From Neelides folsomi (lineage: Eukaryota > Arthropoda > Collembola > Neelipleona > Neelidae): a stretch of DNA of 64,000 nt. Shown in pieces: positions 63,473 through 64,000 of the stretch (positions within the stretch are counted from its first letter, which is position 1; each line of letters opens with the position of its first letter). A model generated the notes under the pieces. It made no database searches and was not told where the DNA came from. It was given only the letters and a program-made list of their open reading frames with translations. The stretch covers positions 547,695 through 611,694 of the forward strand of contig JAQGBZ010000007.1 of NCBI GenBank assembly GCA_034687125.1. Reading direction: 5' to 3'. Both the position numbers and the translations under genes were made by a program.

Positions 63473-64000
63473 TCAATTTGATATAAATATAATAAAATTA
63501 AACTTAATTTTCCGAAACTCTTACATTCAAAAAATTCAAATTGTGAGTATATAAATTGATGAATTAAAATATATATTGAAATACACAATAAATGCATATA
63601 TGATTGAAATTGAAATATCATTGGAGTTTTATTTGATCGTCATTGTCTGTGTAACATTTTGTTTTTATGACAATACATGTACTATTGTTATGAATTATGC
63701 AGCAGGTTTGTAATTATAATTAATAAATTAATATCTTACTTGTTTCATGAATGAAAGGATGAGTTATTTTTATGAATAAATAAGTAGGAAATTAATTGAT
63801 ACAAATACACCATTGAATGGATTAATAATCTTTTTAATATCTGGATTTTAAATTCAAAATAACATTTTGCTGGATAACATTCGTAATTGACTTATAGATT
63901 TTTAACTAAATACAGGATGATTAGTTAACGTTTGAACACTATTTATTAATTATTTTATAGCTAAAATCAGCATTAATATTCCAATTAGCGATATTTCTTT
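63473..64000. other. PGAM 3'UTR and AT-rich flank
   Basis: Two poly(A) signals (63491-63496, 63587-63592), then AT-rich DNA to the window end with no further gene. Confidence 0.6.

Noticed and set aside
1-64000. CRISPR arrays, operons, tRNA or rRNA genes
   Set aside because: The window is eukaryotic and intron-rich; no regular spacer-repeat structure and no recognisable tRNA cloverleaf or rRNA core was seen on either strand by eye.

Overview
The window is AT-rich eukaryotic nuclear DNA with many small spliceosomal introns (GT-AG, often 45-120 bases). Its protein families are animal: condensin II, GPI-anchor remodelling, P-body, presynaptic active zone, early endosome and glycolysis. The Fife/Piccolo-type active-zone gene and the overall style suggest an arthropod, most likely a crustacean such as a copepod. 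That placement is inference, not something one marker proves. All gene models were built by reading splice sites and codon phase by eye; every exon chain given as complete closes in phase.

Layout from left to right. (1) 75-2722 minus: condensin-2 subunit H2 (NCAPH2-like), with its last exon(s) off the left edge. (2) 4938-6108 minus: PGAP2, complete. (3) 7333-11152 plus: PATL1/PAT1, complete, head-to-head with PGAP2. (4) 12191-13098 minus: an unrecognised single-pass membrane protein. (5) 14163-35241 plus: a 21-kb gene of 21 coding exons for a Fife/Piccolo/RIM-type active-zone scaffold, with an N-terminal zinc finger, a long poly-Q/low-complexity middle and a C-terminal PDZ. It has two possible early ends and one GC-AG intron. 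(6) 38831-40805 minus: fragmentary membrane-protein exons; 40932-41264 plus: a possible small secreted protein. (7) 41.3-45.2 kb: gene-poor AT-rich DNA with inverted-repeat elements. (8) 45253-48615 minus: a compact EEA1 with a C2H2 finger, coiled coils and FYVE. (9) 49250-50837: a decayed hAT transposon with a perfect 8-bp target duplication and an unexpected membrane-protein-like reading frame inside it. (10) 51638-55582 plus: a PH domain fused to a full-length actin-like domain, the most unusual gene here. (11) 57816-60764 minus: an adaptor with an N-terminal PH domain and C-terminal PDZ-like modules. (12) 62594-63472 plus: cofactor-dependent phosphoglycerate mutase.

The genes do not form one pathway. 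Several neighbours are divergent pairs (PGAP2/PATL1, membrane protein/Fife, EEA1/PH-actin, PH-PDZ adaptor/PGAM), so shared promoters are plausible. Fife acts at presynaptic release sites and EEA1 in early-endosome fusion. The two PH proteins are expected at membranes. I saw no tRNA, rRNA or CRISPR array.
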